The notes beneath the pieces are model-generated. The model was not told where the DNA came from, searched no databases, and saw only the letters and a list, made by a program, of their open reading frames with translations. This document shows, piece after piece, positions 8,296 to 17,182 of a DNA stretch of 64,000 nucleotides. This DNA is from Nocardioides daejeonensis (lineage in GTDB: Bacteria; Actinomycetota; Actinomycetes; Propionibacteriales; Nocardioidaceae): assembly GCF_003194585.1 (NCBI RefSeq), contig NZ_QHKZ01000004.1, positions 1 to 64,000 of the forward strand. The letters are read 5' to 3'. Numbering within the stretch: the stretch's first letter is position 1; every line of letters starts with the position of its first letter. Both the position numbers and the translations under genes were made by a program.

Positions 8296-9293
8296 GCCAG
8301 GCTCCCTTCCGGGGTACGCCGCAGGTCGAGTTCCAGCGTCCGCACGCAGCGCACCGCGCCTCCGTTCACCCGCGGCTCCAGAGCGACAGGGCCGGCCTCG
8401 CAGGCGGCGACGGCGTGCGGGCAGCGGGCAGCGAAGCGGCAGTGCTCCGGGAACTGGTCGGGCATCGGCGGCGTGCCGGGGATGATCTCGATCTCTCCCA
8501 TCCCGTCGACCCGTGGCAGCGACCGCATCAGACCTGCGGTGTAGGGATGTCGCGGTCGGGCGAAGATGTCGAAGCACTCGGCACGCTCGACCACCTGGCC
8601 GGCGTACATCACGACCACCTCGTCGCAGGCGTCCGCCACCACACCGAGGTCGTGGGTGACCAGCAGGACACCCATCCCGAAGTCGCGGGCGAGGTCCTTG
8701 ACCAGGTCGAGGATCTGCGCCTGGATCGTCACGTCGAGTGCGGTGGTGGGCTCGTCGGCGATGAGCATGCGCGGGTCGGTGGCCAGCGCCATCGCGATCA
8801 TCACCCGCTGCCGCATGCCGCCCGAGAACTGGTGCGGATAGTCCCCGATCCGGCTCGCCGCGCGCGGGATGCCGACCAGGTCGAGCACCTCGATCGCTCG
8901 CTTCCGGGCCTCCGCGCGGCTGGCGCCGCGGTGCCGGCGGACCACCTCGGCGATCTGCGAGCCCACGGTGAAGGCCGGGTTCAGGCTGGTCATCGGCTCC
9001 TGGAAGATCATCGAGATCTCGTTGCCACGCACGTCGGCCATCTCGCGCTCCGAGAGGCTCAGCAGGTCGCGGCCGTCGAAGAGGACCTCGCCGCGCGACG
9101 TGCGACCGCTGTCGCCGTGCAGGCGCAGCAACGCGAAGCAGGAGACGCTCTTGCCGGAGCCGGACTCGCCGACGAGTGCGACCACCTGGCCCGGCATCAC
9201 GTCGAACGAGACGTCGGTGACCACCGGCTGCCAGGAGCCACGGACAGCGAACTCGACGGTCAGGTCGCGCACGGAGAGCAGTGGAGTCGTCAT
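8292..9293 (-). CDS. ABC transporter ATP-binding protein, OppD/DppD type
   Basis: 333 residues with Walker A GESGSGKS, signature FSGGMRQR, Walker [13 protein letters not shown] and a C-terminal [14 protein letters not shown] region typical of oligopeptide/dipeptide transporter ATPases. It pairs with the OppF-type subunit to power the two permeases. The ATG at 9293 is 1 bp from the end of the preceding permease gene. The order (binding protein, two permeases, D, F) is the standard Dpp operon order. Confidence 0.93.
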   Translation of the reverse strand: MTTPLLSVRDLTVEFAVRGSWQPVVTDVSFDVMPGQVVALVGESGSGKSVSCFALLRLHGDSGRTSRGEVLFDGRDLLSLSEREMADVRGNEISMIFQEPMTSLNPAFTVGSQIAEVVRRHRGASRAEARKRAIEVLDLVGIPRAASRIGDYPHQFSGGMRQRVMIAMALATDPRMLIADEPTTALDVTIQAQILDLVKDLARDFGMGVLLVTHDLGVVADACDEVVVMYAGQVVERAECFDIFARPRHPYTAGLMRSLPRVDGMGEIEIIPGTPPMPDQFPEHCRFAARCPHAVAACEAGPVALEPRVNGGAVRCVRTLELDLRRTPEGSLA

Positions 9294-9294
9294 C

Positions 9295-10173
9295 TCAGGC
9301 CCTTCCCTTCTCCCGGCCGACGGAGTCGGAGAGCCCGTCGCCGACGACGTTGCAGGCCAGCACGGTCAGCACCACCGTGACGGTCGGAACGATCACCGGC
9401 CACGGCGTGTAGAACCAGGCCGCCCGCCCCTCCGACAGCATGCTGCCCCAGCTCGGGTCCGGCGGCTGCACGCCGAGGCCGAGGAAGCTCAGCGACGACT
9501 CCGCCAGGATCGCGAACCCGAAGGCGAGACTGATCTGCACCGCCAGCGGTGAGAGCACGTTGGGCAGGACGTGCCTGCGCAGGATCCATGCGGTGGGAGT
9601 GCCGATGCTGCGCGAGGCCTCGATGAACGTCTCCTCCCGCACCGCGAGGGTCGCCGCCCGCACCACACGGTAGAACCGCGGCACGAAGACGACCCCGATC
9701 GCCAGCATCGCATTCGTCAGGTTGGGCCCCATCACACCGACGATCGCCAGCGCCAGCAGCAGCGGCGGGAAGCTGAGCAGGGCATCGGCGATCCGGGAGA
9801 AGACCGCGTCCCACCAGCCCCGTAGCAGCCCGGCCAGCAGTGCGGGGACCAATCCGCCGAGGAGCCCCACTCCCACGGAGGTGATGGCGGCCAACCCGGC
9901 GACCCGGGCGCCGTACAGGAGGCGGGAGAGGGTGTCGCGGCCGAGCGCATCCGTGCCGAGCAGGTGTCCGTCGCTCAACGGCGCCAAGCGGCGGGCATCG
10001 ATGTCCTGGACGAGCGGATCGTAGGGGGCGAGCCAAGGCGCGGCGACCGCGGCGACCAGCCAGACCAGGAGCACGAGGAGTGCGAACCGGTTGGCCCAGG
10101 GGCCGGTGAAGCGGCGGACGAAGCGGCGACGCGGGCTCTCCACCACGGTCCTCGTGGTGGGCAGGACGCTCAC
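9295..10173 (-). CDS. ABC transporter permease, DppC/OppC type
   Basis: 292 residues, membrane protein. After a short cytoplasmic stretch come hydrophobic segments starting near FALLVLLVWLVAAVAAPWLAP and the OppC_N-type motif LLGTDALGRDTLSRLLYGAR. The permease coupling loop EASRSIGTPTAWILRRHVLPN (EAA motif) is clear. The GTG start at 10173 overlaps the stop of the other permease by 4 bp (10170-10173). It forms the channel with the DppB-type subunit. Confidence 0.92.
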   Translation of the reverse strand: MSVLPTTRTVVESPRRRFVRRFTGPWANRFALLVLLVWLVAAVAAPWLAPYDPLVQDIDARRLAPLSDGHLLGTDALGRDTLSRLLYGARVAGLAAITSVGVGLLGGLVPALLAGLLRGWWDAVFSRIADALLSFPPLLLALAIVGVMGPNLTNAMLAIGVVFVPRFYRVVRAATLAVREETFIEASRSIGTPTAWILRRHVLPNVLSPLAVQISLAFGFAILAESSLSFLGLGVQPPDPSWGSMLSEGRAAWFYTPWPVIVPTVTVVLTVLACNVVGDGLSDSVGREKGRA

Positions 10174-11141
10174 TGGGACTCTCCCCTCGGGTTGAGGTAG
10201 CCATAGGTCAGGTCGACCACCAGGCTGGCGGTGACCGTGATGATCACCGCGAAGACGACCATCCCCTGGATCGCCGGCAGGTCCCCGGCGAGGACGGCGC
10301 GGACGGCGAAGTCGCCCAGCCCCTGGATGCCGAAGATGGTCTCCACGACGGCGGTGCCGCCGAGCAGGTAGCCGGTCTGGATGCCGACCACGGTGATGAC
10401 CGGCATCAGGGCGTTCTTGAGGCCGTGCTTCCACACCACGGTGCCCGGCAGCATGCCCTTGGCCACCGCGGTCCGCACGTAGTCCTGACGGAGTACGTCG
10501 GCGAGCGAGGCCCGCAGCTGACGCGCGATCTCCGCAGCGGCGATCACACCCAGCGCGAAGCCGGGGAGCAGCAGGTGGCTGAGCCACGGCCAGAACCCTT
10601 CTGCCATCTCCACATAACCGGTGGCGGGCAGCCATTGGAACTTGATGCCGATGACCAGCGTCAGGAGCAGGCCGAGCACGAAGTTCGGCGTGGCCAGGCC
10701 CAGGGTGCTGCCGACCGTCACCACCCGGTCCTGCCACTTCCCCGCCCGCCGGGCGGCAAGCACCCCTGCGGGGATCCCGATCAGCAGCGCGAAGACCATC
10801 GCCACCACCGTCAACGAGATGGTGATCGGCATCCGCGCCGAGATCATGTCCCACACGGGCGTCCGGAAGGTGTAGCTGGTGCCCAGGTCTCCCTGGAGGA
10901 GATTGCCCAGGAAGGTGAGAAACTGCTGGTGGAGCGGTTGGTCCAGGCCCAGGTCCGACCGGACCGCGGCCACCTGTTCGGCGGTGGCCCCCTCCCCGGC
11001 GATCCGGTGGGCCGGATCGCCGGGGATCAGGAAGATGAGGCTGAAGGTCGCCAGGGTCACGATGCCCAGCAGCGGCACGAGGGCGACGAGCCGACGGCCC
11101 AGCATCGACAACGTGCGACGACCCACGACTCCAGCACTCAC
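10170..11141 (-). CDS. ABC transporter permease, DppB/OppB type
   Basis: 323 residues with about six membrane segments: an N-terminal one (LVALVPLLGIVTLATFSLIF) followed by the GDPAHRIAG region typical of DppB, and the EAA loop RTAVAKGMLPGTVVWKHGLKN. It is the second channel subunit of the peptide-type importer. The GTG start at 11141 lies 37 bp after the binding-protein gene, with a small hairpin between them that could lower expression of the membrane genes relative to the binding protein. Confidence 0.92.
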   Translation of the reverse strand: MSAGVVGRRTLSMLGRRLVALVPLLGIVTLATFSLIFLIPGDPAHRIAGEGATAEQVAAVRSDLGLDQPLHQQFLTFLGNLLQGDLGTSYTFRTPVWDMISARMPITISLTVVAMVFALLIGIPAGVLAARRAGKWQDRVVTVGSTLGLATPNFVLGLLLTLVIGIKFQWLPATGYVEMAEGFWPWLSHLLLPGFALGVIAAAEIARQLRASLADVLRQDYVRTAVAKGMLPGTVVWKHGLKNALMPVITVVGIQTGYLLGGTAVVETIFGIQGLGDFAVRAVLAGDLPAIQGMVVFAVIITVTASLVVDLTYGYLNPRGESQ

Positions 11142-11160
11142 TGCACTCCCTCTCTGATCA

Positions 11161-11176
11161 CGGTCCGGTCGGACCG
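11161..11176 (-). terminator. Small intercistronic hairpin after the binding-protein gene
   Basis: CGGTCC-GGTC-GGACCG: a 6-bp GC stem with a 4-nt loop directly after the binding-protein stop codon. No U-run follows. Such hairpins between a binding-protein gene and its permeases commonly act as attenuators or RNA stabilisers; that role is inferred. Confidence 0.4.
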
Positions 11177-11178
11177 GA

Positions 11179-12708
11179 TCAGTCCGTCATTCCGACGCCA
11201 CGGAACTCGCTGATGCCGACGACGGTCGGCTCGTAGCCCGTGACACGGTCGTTGCAGACGGTGCCGACCTGGTTGAAGGTCACCGGCACCACCGCACCGG
11301 CCTCGAGCACGACCTTCTGCACGGCGGCGAGTGCATCGCCACGCGCGGCGGTCTCCTCGATCGCATTGGCTGCGGCCAGTGCCTCGTCGAAGCCCTCCGG
11401 CTCCACGTGGCTCACGTTCTGCGGTGCCGCCTCGTCGAAGTAGGCGGAGAAGAGCATGGACGGGTCGGGCCGACCGGTCCAGGCGGTGATGACGGCGTCA
11501 CCGGTGCCCTTGAGGAAGTTCACTCCCATGTCGGCAGGCGGGAGCGCCTTGATCTCCATGTCGATGCCGATCTCGGCCAGCTGCGCCTTGATGATCTCGG
11601 CGGTGGTGACGAACTGCGGGATGGTGAGCGTCACCGCCGTGAAGGAGAAGCCCTTCTCCAGGCCGGCCTGCTTGAGCAGGTCGCGAGCCTCGTCCTGGTT
11701 GTAGGTCACCAGGTCGGCCACCGGGTCGTTGGAGACGAAGTAGTCGCTCGGGAAGAGGCCCTGCGATGCCTCGCCCTTGCCCTCCTGCGCGCCCTCGAGG
11801 ATGGCGTCACGGTCGATGGCGAGGTTGATGGCACGGCGGACCAGCGGGTCGTCGAACTCGCTCTTGGTCTGGTTGAAGTAGAGGACGGTCTGGGTGAGCA
11901 CCGTGCGCGCCCTGGTGGTGGCACCGGGGATCTGCTCGGCCGGGGCGATCATGGCGGGCGAGACCAGCGCGCAGTCGGCCTGGTCGGAGGAGACGGCGTT
12001 CAGGTTGGTCTGCGGGTCGGTCGCGACACTGAACTCGAGGCCGCCGAGCTTCAGGGCGTCCTTGTCCCAGTAGTCCTTGACCGCCTCGAAGACGTAGTGC
12101 GAGCCCGGGTCCGCCTCGGCGAGGGTGAAGCGGCCGATCCCGTCGGAGTCGGTGGCCAGGGCCTTGGCCGCGTCGGGGGTGGCGAACGCCTTCGGGCTGA
12201 CCATCATGCCGGCCAGGTCGGAGAGGGTGAGGACCAGGTGGACACCGGGCGAGTTCAGGTTCAGCTTCACCGTGGCGGGGTCCACCACGTCGACCGAGTC
12301 GACCGCCGAGAGGAGCGAGGCGGAGATCGAGTCGGGCTCGCGTGCCCGGTCCAGGTTCGCCTTGGCGGCCTCCGCGTCGAACGGCGTGCCGTCTTCGAAG
12401 CTGAGCCCCTCGCGGAGGTGGAAGGTCAGCGTCTTGAAGTCGTCGGAGAACTCCCAGGACTCGGCGAGGCCAGGCACCGGTTGACCCTGCGCGTCCTGGT
12501 GGACGAGCCGGTCGTAGACGAGGTTGAGCACGATGAAGTCCGACGCCGCGACGGTCTTGTGCGGGTCGAAGGAGGTGGCGCCCGCCGAAGTCGTGTAGCG
12601 CAGCACTGCGTTGGGGTCAGGGTCGCCGCTGCCGCTGCCGCCCGAGCTTCCGCAGGCGGCAGTGAGGGCCAGACAGGCCAGGGCGGCCAGGGCTGGGATT
12701 CGCTTCAC
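11179..12708 (-). CDS. ABC transporter substrate-binding lipoprotein (SBP_bac_5 family)
   Basis: 509 residues. Signal peptide MKRIPALAALACLALTAAC ends in a lipobox (LTAAC), so the mature protein is tethered to the membrane through Cys19, followed by a Gly/Ser-rich linker. The body has the DppA/OppA-family blocks SFDPHKTVAASDF, LTFHLREGLSFEDGTPFDAEAAK and VRRAINLAIDRD. It captures the substrate outside the cell for the two permeases and two ATPases downstream. GTG start at 12708. The 13-bp palindrome at 12819-12831 lies about 110 bp upstream and likely controls this operon. Confidence 0.93.
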   Translation of the reverse strand: MKRIPALAALACLALTAACGSSGGSGSGDPDPNAVLRYTTSAGATSFDPHKTVAASDFIVLNLVYDRLVHQDAQGQPVPGLAESWEFSDDFKTLTFHLREGLSFEDGTPFDAEAAKANLDRAREPDSISASLLSAVDSVDVVDPATVKLNLNSPGVHLVLTLSDLAGMMVSPKAFATPDAAKALATDSDGIGRFTLAEADPGSHYVFEAVKDYWDKDALKLGGLEFSVATDPQTNLNAVSSDQADCALVSPAMIAPAEQIPGATTRARTVLTQTVLYFNQTKSEFDDPLVRRAINLAIDRDAILEGAQEGKGEASQGLFPSDYFVSNDPVADLVTYNQDEARDLLKQAGLEKGFSFTAVTLTIPQFVTTAEIIKAQLAEIGIDMEIKALPPADMGVNFLKGTGDAVITAWTGRPDPSMLFSAYFDEAAPQNVSHVEPEGFDEALAAANAIEETAARGDALAAVQKVVLEAGAVVPVTFNQVGTVCNDRVTGYEPTVVGISEFRGVGMTD

Positions 12709-12818
12709 GGGTTTTCTCCACTTCCTTGATGGGTGCCCACCCGAGGGGCGGAATGTGTCGTGCGGGTCACACGGAGTGACTGGATCTTGAACACTGCTCG
12801 GCCTGCCAGGACAGGGAT

Positions 12819-12831
12819 CCCAGTGACCGGG
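12819..12831. promoter_or_regulatory. 13-bp palindromic operator before the ABC-transporter operon
   Basis: CCCAGTGACCGGG, identical to the reverse complement of the element at 5261-5273. It lies in the 140-bp gap between the arylsulfatase stop and the binding-protein start, at about -110 from the start codon. Matching two promoters 7.5 kb apart argues for one regulator acting on transport and ring degradation. Confidence 0.68.
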
Positions 12832-12848
12832 AGTCCCGACAGGGCCGC

Positions 12849-15236
12849 TCAGTCGTAGGCAGCCGCGCTCCGTCGCTCCACCTCGGCGACCAGGGCAGGG
12901 TCGTAGTCGGCGGAGTCACCAGGCGTCCAGGTCGCGGCGACCAGCCGACCGCTGTAGGGGAAGCTCCGCTGCCGGAGATACAGGTCCCAGTACACCGGCC
13001 CACCGCGGCAGAGGCCCACATCGATGCCGCTGAACGGCGCCATGCCCACCAACATGGTGACCTCTTCGATGCGGGCAACCTCGATCCCGTCGATCGTGAG
13101 GGCCCACGACCAACGGAACCCCGGGCGCGCGGTCGCGCTCAGCCGCAGGGTGCAGGCACCCTCGGGCACGGGCGCGGATCCGGCAGCCACGTGCATGCGT
13201 CCGTACTCGTTGTAGCCGACGTGTGGCCGCCCCTCCTCGATCCACACCAGGTAGCCGCCCCCCTGGTCACCGTGGGCGAGGAGGATCCCCTCCGCAGGCT
13301 GCCGATGCTCCAGCTCGATGTCGACGGTGAAGGAGCGCAGGCTGACCAGGCACTGCGCGCGATACCGCTCCAGGGTGGGCGTGCCGGGCAGGATCCGCAC
13401 CGGCCGGAGGAAAGCGTCCTCGTCCGGCCGGCGGATCACGTGCTCCAAGGCCCCGGTCGAGTTGAGCGGGAAGACGGTGTTCGCCCAGGCTGCCCGCTCC
13501 CAGCCGGCGGCGAGCTCGCGCACTCTGTCGGGATGCTGCGCCGCCAGGTCGTGCAGCTCGTTGGGGTCGGTGGCGATCTCGTAGAGCTCCCACTCCGCGT
13601 CATCGAAGGGCGTGCCCGGGAGGTGCGAGGTGACGATCTTCCACCCGTCCCGATAGAAGCCCCGGTTGCCGCCGAACTCGGCGTACTGCTCGCGACGGCT
13701 GCCGGGCGCCTCCGCATCGGCCAGGCTCTCTGCGAAGCTCAGTCCGTCCATCGTCTTCGCGGGCCGGCCGTGCCTGGCGTGGGGGATCTCCACACCGGCC
13801 AGCTCCAGCAATGTCGGGGCGAGGTCGGTCACGTACTGGTACTGGCGACGGATCCCGTCGTCGCCAGGGTGCCGAGGCAGGCCGGCCGGCCACGAGAGCA
13901 GGAACGGCACACGTACGCCGCCGGCGAAGGTCTGGCCCTTGTAGAGCCGGAACGGGGTGTTCGACGCCAGGGCCCAGCCGCGCGGGTAGTGGACCATCGT
14001 GCGAGGCCCGCCGATCAGCTCTGGGTCGAGGGCGACGTCGCCCTCCCATTCCTGGGGCAGGCCCGGCAGGTGGACGAACCGACTGAAGTAGCTGCGGGTG
14101 CCCTCCGGGCCGCCCTCCATCGTGCCGCCGTTGTCGGAGGTGAAGACGATGATGGTGTTGTCGAGCTCGCCGAGCTCGGCGAGCGTGCTGGTGATCCGTC
14201 CGAGGCTCTGGTCGATGTTGTCGACCATCGCCGCATACACCTCCATGTAGCGGGCATAGAGCCGCTGCTGGTCGGCGCTGAGCTCGTCCCACGCAGGCAC
14301 CGCGAACCTGGCCTTGCCGCCGTCGCGAGGAGGCAACGGCAGGTCGGCGGGGAAGAGCCCGTCCGCGATCTGCCGGGCGTGTCGGTCCTCTCGGATCCGG
14401 TCCCACCCGGCGGCGTACCGCCCGCGGTACTTCTCCAGGTCCACCTGCTTGGCGCCGAGCGGGCCGTGCATCGCGTGATGGGCGAAGTAGAGGAAGAAGG
14501 GCTTGCCGGCATCGCTGGCCCGCAGCGCCGTGATCATCTCCAGCGCCCGGTCGGTCAGGTCGTCGGTGAGGTAGTAGTCGTCCGGGAACTCAGCGATGCT
14601 CTGCGGGCTGTTGTCGACCACGATCCGGTTGGGGTGGAAGAAGCTGTTCAACGCCTCGGTGGTGCCGTAGTACCGCTCGAAGCCCCGTTGCACCGGCCAC
14701 GACGCCCGCGACGCCGCGTCGTTCATCAGGGCCTCGCGGCTCAGGTGCCATTTGCCGACGCCGAAGGTGGCGTACCCGCTGTCACGGAGGATCTCGGCGA
14801 GGGTCAGGACGTCGTCGTCGAGCTCCAGCAGCGAGCCTGGGAACCCGGGGTCGAAGTTCGCGACCGACCCGAACCCGGCGCGGTGCGGGTTCAGGCCGGT
14901 GAGCAACGCGGCTCGCGCCGGGGAGCAGACCGGTGTGCTGTGGTACTGGGTCATCCTGATCCCGGTGGCAGCCAGCCGGTCAAGGTGCGGGGTCTCGATC
15001 TCGGCCCCGAACGGCCCGATGTCGGAGTAGCCCATGTCGTCGACCAGGACCACCACGACGTTCGGCGCACCCTGTCGGGCGCGCCGCCCGCGCGGCCACG
15101 CCCGCTCGGAGTCGGAGGTCGTCCGTCCGATCCGACCGGGGTGCCGCTCGTAGCCGCGGGCATAGTCGGGAACACCGCGCGCGTCCCGGGCACCGTCTGG
15201 TCGGCCGCCCGGGACGGGCAGCGCGGCGCCGCTCAC
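12849..15236 (-). CDS. Arylsulfatase (type I sulfatase, formylglycine-dependent)
   Basis: 795 residues. The metal-binding start VVVLVDDMGYSD and the sulfatase signature C104-S-P-A-R are present; Cys104 would be converted to formylglycine. GKWHLS and the later TSDNGG segment are further active-site blocks. No signal peptide is obvious in the first 55 residues, which are Arg/Gly-rich, so it is probably cytoplasmic and acts on an imported sulfate ester. The GTG start at 15236 overlaps the stop of the luciferase-like gene by 4 bp. A C-terminal domain of about 200 residues follows the catalytic part, as in longer family members. It would release the phenol for the HsaA-like oxygenases, a pathway inference. 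Confidence 0.92.
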   Translation of the reverse strand: MSGAALPVPGGRPDGARDARGVPDYARGYERHPGRIGRTTSDSERAWPRGRRARQGAPNVVVVLVDDMGYSDIGPFGAEIETPHLDRLAATGIRMTQYHSTPVCSPARAALLTGLNPHRAGFGSVANFDPGFPGSLLELDDDVLTLAEILRDSGYATFGVGKWHLSREALMNDAASRASWPVQRGFERYYGTTEALNSFFHPNRIVVDNSPQSIAEFPDDYYLTDDLTDRALEMITALRASDAGKPFFLYFAHHAMHGPLGAKQVDLEKYRGRYAAGWDRIREDRHARQIADGLFPADLPLPPRDGGKARFAVPAWDELSADQQRLYARYMEVYAAMVDNIDQSLGRITSTLAELGELDNTIIVFTSDNGGTMEGGPEGTRSYFSRFVHLPGLPQEWEGDVALDPELIGGPRTMVHYPRGWALASNTPFRLYKGQTFAGGVRVPFLLSWPAGLPRHPGDDGIRRQYQYVTDLAPTLLELAGVEIPHARHGRPAKTMDGLSFAESLADAEAPGSRREQYAEFGGNRGFYRDGWKIVTSHLPGTPFDDAEWELYEIATDPNELHDLAAQHPDRVRELAAGWERAAWANTVFPLNSTGALEHVIRRPDEDAFLRPVRILPGTPTLERYRAQCLVSLRSFTVDIELEHRQPAEGILLAHGDQGGGYLVWIEEGRPHVGYNEYGRMHVAAGSAPVPEGACTLRLSATARPGFRWSWALTIDGIEVARIEEVTMLVGMAPFSGIDVGLCRGGPVYWDLYLRQRSFPYSGRLVAATWTPGDSADYDPALVAEVERRSAAAYD

Positions 15237-16072
15237 CCGAGACCGAGGTCGCCGGCGAGACGGTCGAGGTGCTCCAGGACGGTCTTCTCGTCGGCGTCGG
15301 GCACCGGCCAGACCGCCTGCGCGATGCCGGCCTCCTCCCAGGAGTCGAGCAGCTCGAGTCGCGCTGAGAGACCCCGCACCTCCGGACTGCCCTCACGGCC
15401 CGCCGCAGCCCAGGCCTCGCGCAGTTCGGCCACCCGAGCGGGGAGGTCCTGGTCCAACGGGGTGGTGAGCCAGCCGTCGGCGTGGTTGGAGATCCACGCG
15501 AAGGTCCTCGGCCCGGCCTGGGCGCCGATGATCACCCGGACCCGTTCCTGCACAGGCTTCGGCCAGGCCCAGCAGGCGTCGAAGTTCACGAACTCGCCGT
15601 GGTACTCCGCCTCCTCCTCGGTCCACAGCGCCCGCATCGCGCCGAGATACTCCTTCAGGACGGTACGGCGGCGCTCCGGGGGGACACCGTGGTCGGCCAG
15701 CTCGTCGGTGTTCCAGCCGAAGCCGGCGCCGAGCAGCACCCGGCCACCGGAGAGGTGGTCGACGGTGGCGATCGCCTTGGCCAGCGTGAACACATCGTGC
15801 TCGACCGGCAACGCGACGCAGGTGCTGAGCTCGATCCGCTCGGTGACCGACGCGACCGCGCCGAGCGTCGCCCACGGATCGAGCGTGCGCAGGTAGCGGT
15901 CGTCGGGCAGGTCGGCGCCGCCCGTTGCCGGGTGGGCCGCCGTACGACGGACCGGGATGTGGGTGTGCTCGGGCACGTAGAAGGTGTGGAAGCCGCGCTC
16001 CTCGGCCGCTTGGGCGGCACGCTGGGGGCTGATTCCTCGATCGCTGGTGAAGAGTGAGAGTCCATGGCGCAT
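15233..16072 (-). CDS. LLM class F420/FMN-dependent oxidoreductase
   Basis: 279 residues of the luciferase-like monooxygenase superfamily, with GFHTFYVPEHTH at the front, the core STCVALPVEHDVFTLAKAIATVDHLSGGRVLLGAGFGWN, and NHADGWL towards the end. This pattern matches actinobacterial F420-dependent (TIGR03619-like) members; F420 rather than FMN is likely but not proven. It is the first gene of a two-gene unit with the arylsulfatase (GTGA overlap) and is preceded by a palindrome at 16115-16127. Its job may be a reduction or oxidation of the sulfated substrate or its product. Confidence 0.85.
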   Translation of the reverse strand: MRHGLSLFTSDRGISPQRAAQAAEERGFHTFYVPEHTHIPVRRTAAHPATGGADLPDDRYLRTLDPWATLGAVASVTERIELSTCVALPVEHDVFTLAKAIATVDHLSGGRVLLGAGFGWNTDELADHGVPPERRRTVLKEYLGAMRALWTEEEAEYHGEFVNFDACWAWPKPVQERVRVIIGAQAGPRTFAWISNHADGWLTTPLDQDLPARVAELREAWAAAGREGSPEVRGLSARLELLDSWEEAGIAQAVWPVPDADEKTVLEHLDRLAGDLGLG

Positions 16073-16114
16073 GGCCGGGACGCTAGGCAGCGGTCATCGC
16101 CAACGGAGCGCAAA

Positions 16115-16127
16115 CCCAGTCAGTGGG
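16115..16127. promoter_or_regulatory. Imperfect copy of the 13-bp palindrome upstream of the LLM-sulfatase operon
   Basis: CCCAGTCAGTGGG differs from the CCCRGTSACYGGG pattern at one position. It sits 43 bp before the LLM start codon, in the 60-bp gap after the IclR gene end. Confidence 0.55.
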
Positions 16128-16132
16128 ATGGA

Positions 16133-17029
16133 TCACATCCAGCGGCCGGAGCTGGTCAGCAGGATGGTGTCGAGCGCCTCGCGCGACCAGGTGTGCAGGG
16201 GGTGGCTCTCCGCCGTCGGCACGGTGGTACGCCGAGGGTTGAGCTCCGCACTGACCCTCCGGGTGGCGTCGGCGACCAGAGGCGCGACCTTCTCCAACGG
16301 GGTCCGCGGCGGCATGGCCAGCGAGATGCTGCCGACCGGCCCTGCTTCACCCATCACGGCCGAGGAGACGCAGTTGACCGTGGGGAAGCACTCGCCCTGC
16401 TCGAAGGCGAGGCCCCGACGTTCGCGTACCCGGCGCAGCTCGTCATGCAGCACGTTGAGGTCGATGATGGTGCGCGAGGTCATCCGGCCCATCTGTCCGC
16501 CGACCACCTCGTCGATCTGCTCGGCGGGAAGCCACGCCAGGATCGCCTTGCCGAGCGCGGTCCCGTGTGCCGGCACCCGGCCACCGACGCGGGTGGGCAC
16601 GGAGGCGGCGAACCGGCCGCCGAGCTTGTCGAGCACATGCACATGGGCCCCCTTGAGCACGCCGAGGTGCACGACCATGCCGGTGGCCACCTGGAGCTCG
16701 TGCAGCACGGGCGCTGCGGCATGCCGCAGGTCCATGGAGGTGTTCTCCCAGTCTGCGAACGCGAGCGCCCGCGGCCCGAGGGCATAGCCGTCGGCGGTGC
16801 GTTCGATCCAGGACAGGTGCGTGAGCGCGGTCAGGATCCGGTGCGCGGTCGACCGGGCCAGGCCGGTACGCGCGATGACCTCGTCGAGGCTGCAGCGCGT
16901 GGTGGGGGCATCGAAGGCGTCGAGGACGGCGGTCATCCGCTCGATCATCGACGGCGAGGGCGTCGGGGCGAGCGGCGCTCCGGACTCGGGGCGGCGGCTG
17001 GCGGTGAGAGTCAACGGTGGCTCCTCCAT
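16133..17029 (-). CDS. IclR family transcriptional regulator
   Basis: 298 residues. N-terminal winged HTH (IERMTAVLDAF...CSLDEVIARTGLARSTAHRILTAL) and C-terminal IclR effector-binding domain (GMVVHLGVLKGAHVHVLDKLGG, VPAHGTALGKAILAWLP) are both complete. IclR proteins bind short palindromes and respond to aromatic or small organic acids. The ATG at 17029 was chosen because the HTH follows at normal distance; a longer frame starts further upstream. The gene lies at the edge of the sulfatase/hsa-like cluster, and CCCAGTGA elements occur before it and before three neighbouring units, so it is the likely cluster regulator and probably autoregulated. Confidence 0.93.
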   Translation of the reverse strand: MEEPPLTLTASRRPESGAPLAPTPSPSMIERMTAVLDAFDAPTTRCSLDEVIARTGLARSTAHRILTALTHLSWIERTADGYALGPRALAFADWENTSMDLRHAAAPVLHELQVATGMVVHLGVLKGAHVHVLDKLGGRFAASVPTRVGGRVPAHGTALGKAILAWLPAEQIDEVVGGQMGRMTSRTIIDLNVLHDELRRVRERRGLAFEQGECFPTVNCVSSAVMGEAGPVGSISLAMPPRTPLEKVAPLVADATRRVSAELNPRRTTVPTAESHPLHTWSREALDTILLTSSGRWM

Positions 17030-17106
17030 GACACAGCACACGGCGTCGTGGGTGCTGCCGTGTAAGTGAAGGAAACCAGCCTGCGCGACGGGGCTCGGAC
17101 ACACTC

Positions 17107-17119
17107 CCAGTGAGTGAAA
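17107..17119. promoter_or_regulatory. Half-conserved copy of the palindrome upstream of the IclR gene
   Basis: CCCAGTGAGTGAA keeps the left half of CCCAGTGACCGGG (nine bases TCCCAGTGA at 17106-17114 are identical to the other sites) but the right half is degenerate. It lies about 78 bp upstream of the IclR start, consistent with autoregulation. Confidence 0.5.
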
Positions 17120-17182
17120 CCGGTCACACCCCCACCAGGGGCACCGGAGTCCACCCGGTGGGAGTGCGCCGCCGAAAACGGA

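Noticed and set aside
10170..10178. TCACTGGGA, the same nine bases as in the IclR-type operators
   Set aside because: It lies at the overlap of two permease genes and the second half of the palindrome is missing; probably chance.
13191..15896. A 901-codon plus-strand frame opposite the sulfatase
   Set aside because: It mirrors the sulfatase and LLM genes in the complementary frame; composition is that of a GC-rich shadow frame.
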